NCBI GenBank assembly: GCA_019416775.1
Contig: DXWR01000097.1
Location: forward strand, 1-5,775
Length of the DNA stretch: 5,775 bases
Source: Oscillospiraceae bacterium
GTDB lineage: Bacteria; Bacillota; Clostridia; Oscillospirales; Ruminococcaceae
Direction of reading: 5' to 3'
This document shows, piece by piece, positions 5,663-5,775 of this stretch (its first letter is position 1; each line of letters starts with the position of its first letter). The notes beneath the pieces are model-generated. The model searched no databases. It saw only the letters and a program-made list of their open reading frames with translations, and was not told the DNA's origin. The position numbers and the translations under genes are program-made.

Positions 5663-5775
5663 TTATTTTTCGCATTTTCCGCAGCGGGAACAGCCGTTGC
5701 AGATCAGCCTGCTGCCGCAATACTGACAATTTTCCCCGAAATAAGGCCGATACAAAAGGGAGTCCGGGATGGGGA
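5663..5775 (-). CDS. C-terminal end of an unidentified cysteine-rich, zinc-ribbon-like protein (partial)
   Basis: This open frame enters from the right edge and ends at TAA (5663-5665), giving 36 visible residues that start PIPDSLLYRPYFGENC. The tail holds six cysteines, in a CQYC pair followed by CNGCSRCGKC, then EK and stop. This spacing (CxxC, then CxxCxxCxxC) is typical of zinc-ribbon-like or metal-binding tails. It could also be an iron-sulfur motif, although the short size and basic end favour zinc. The case for a real gene end is the cysteine pattern in this frame and the strong terminator just downstream. An overlapping frame on the same strand lacks such a pattern. The gene appears to be a separate transcription unit from the transporter operon. 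The function of the full protein cannot be judged from this fragment. Confidence 0.7.
   Translation of the reverse strand, partial: PIPDSLLYRPYFGENCQYCGSRLICNGCSRCGKCEK

Noticed and set aside
5544..5729. Minus-strand open frame of 61 codons right of the operon
   Set aside because: It runs through the terminator hairpin and into the promoter -35 region, and it overlaps the cysteine-rich gene end in another frame. The cysteine pattern favours the other frame.

Overview
The window looks like part of a chromosome from a Gram-positive Clostridia-type bacterium (Firmicutes; an Oscillospiraceae/Ruminococcaceae-like gut anaerobe is my guess). The basis is mid-range GC in the genes with AT-rich spacers, strong AGGAGG-type ribosome binding sites, a near-perfect sigma-A promoter, Sec signal peptides, and no outer-membrane components. 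The taxonomic call is inference only.

All supported genes lie on the minus strand, so the window reads right to left. At the right edge (5663-5775) is the C-terminal tail of an unidentified protein ending in a dense cysteine cluster (CxxC, then CxxCxxCxxC, zinc-ribbon-like). It is closed by a clear Rho-independent terminator (5619-5649). A TTGACA-16-TATAAT promoter follows (5520-5547) and opens a compact six-gene run with gaps of 63, 38, 12, 13 and 15 nt and no visible internal terminator.

The gene order is: two tandem, paralogous 208-residue secreted proteins of unknown function (5431-4805 and 4741-4115); a 376-residue FtsX/MacB-like ABC permease (4076-2946); two tandem, closely related FtsX/MacB-like permeases of 429 and 432 residues (2933-1644 and 1630-332); and the N-terminal 105 residues of a MacB/LolD-type ABC ATPase (316 to beyond base 1).

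Together the genes suggest an ABC transporter or mechanotransmission complex of the MacB/FtsX class. The ATPase would drive a membrane assembly built from three permease subunits with large extracytoplasmic domains. The two small exported proteins may act as extracellular partners or cargo. No membrane-fusion protein (MacA/YknX type) is present in the window. Both the secreted-protein pair and the permease pair show mosaic duplication: signal peptides or C-terminal membrane segments are nearly identical in DNA, while the exposed parts have diverged. I do not recognise the whole as a named system.
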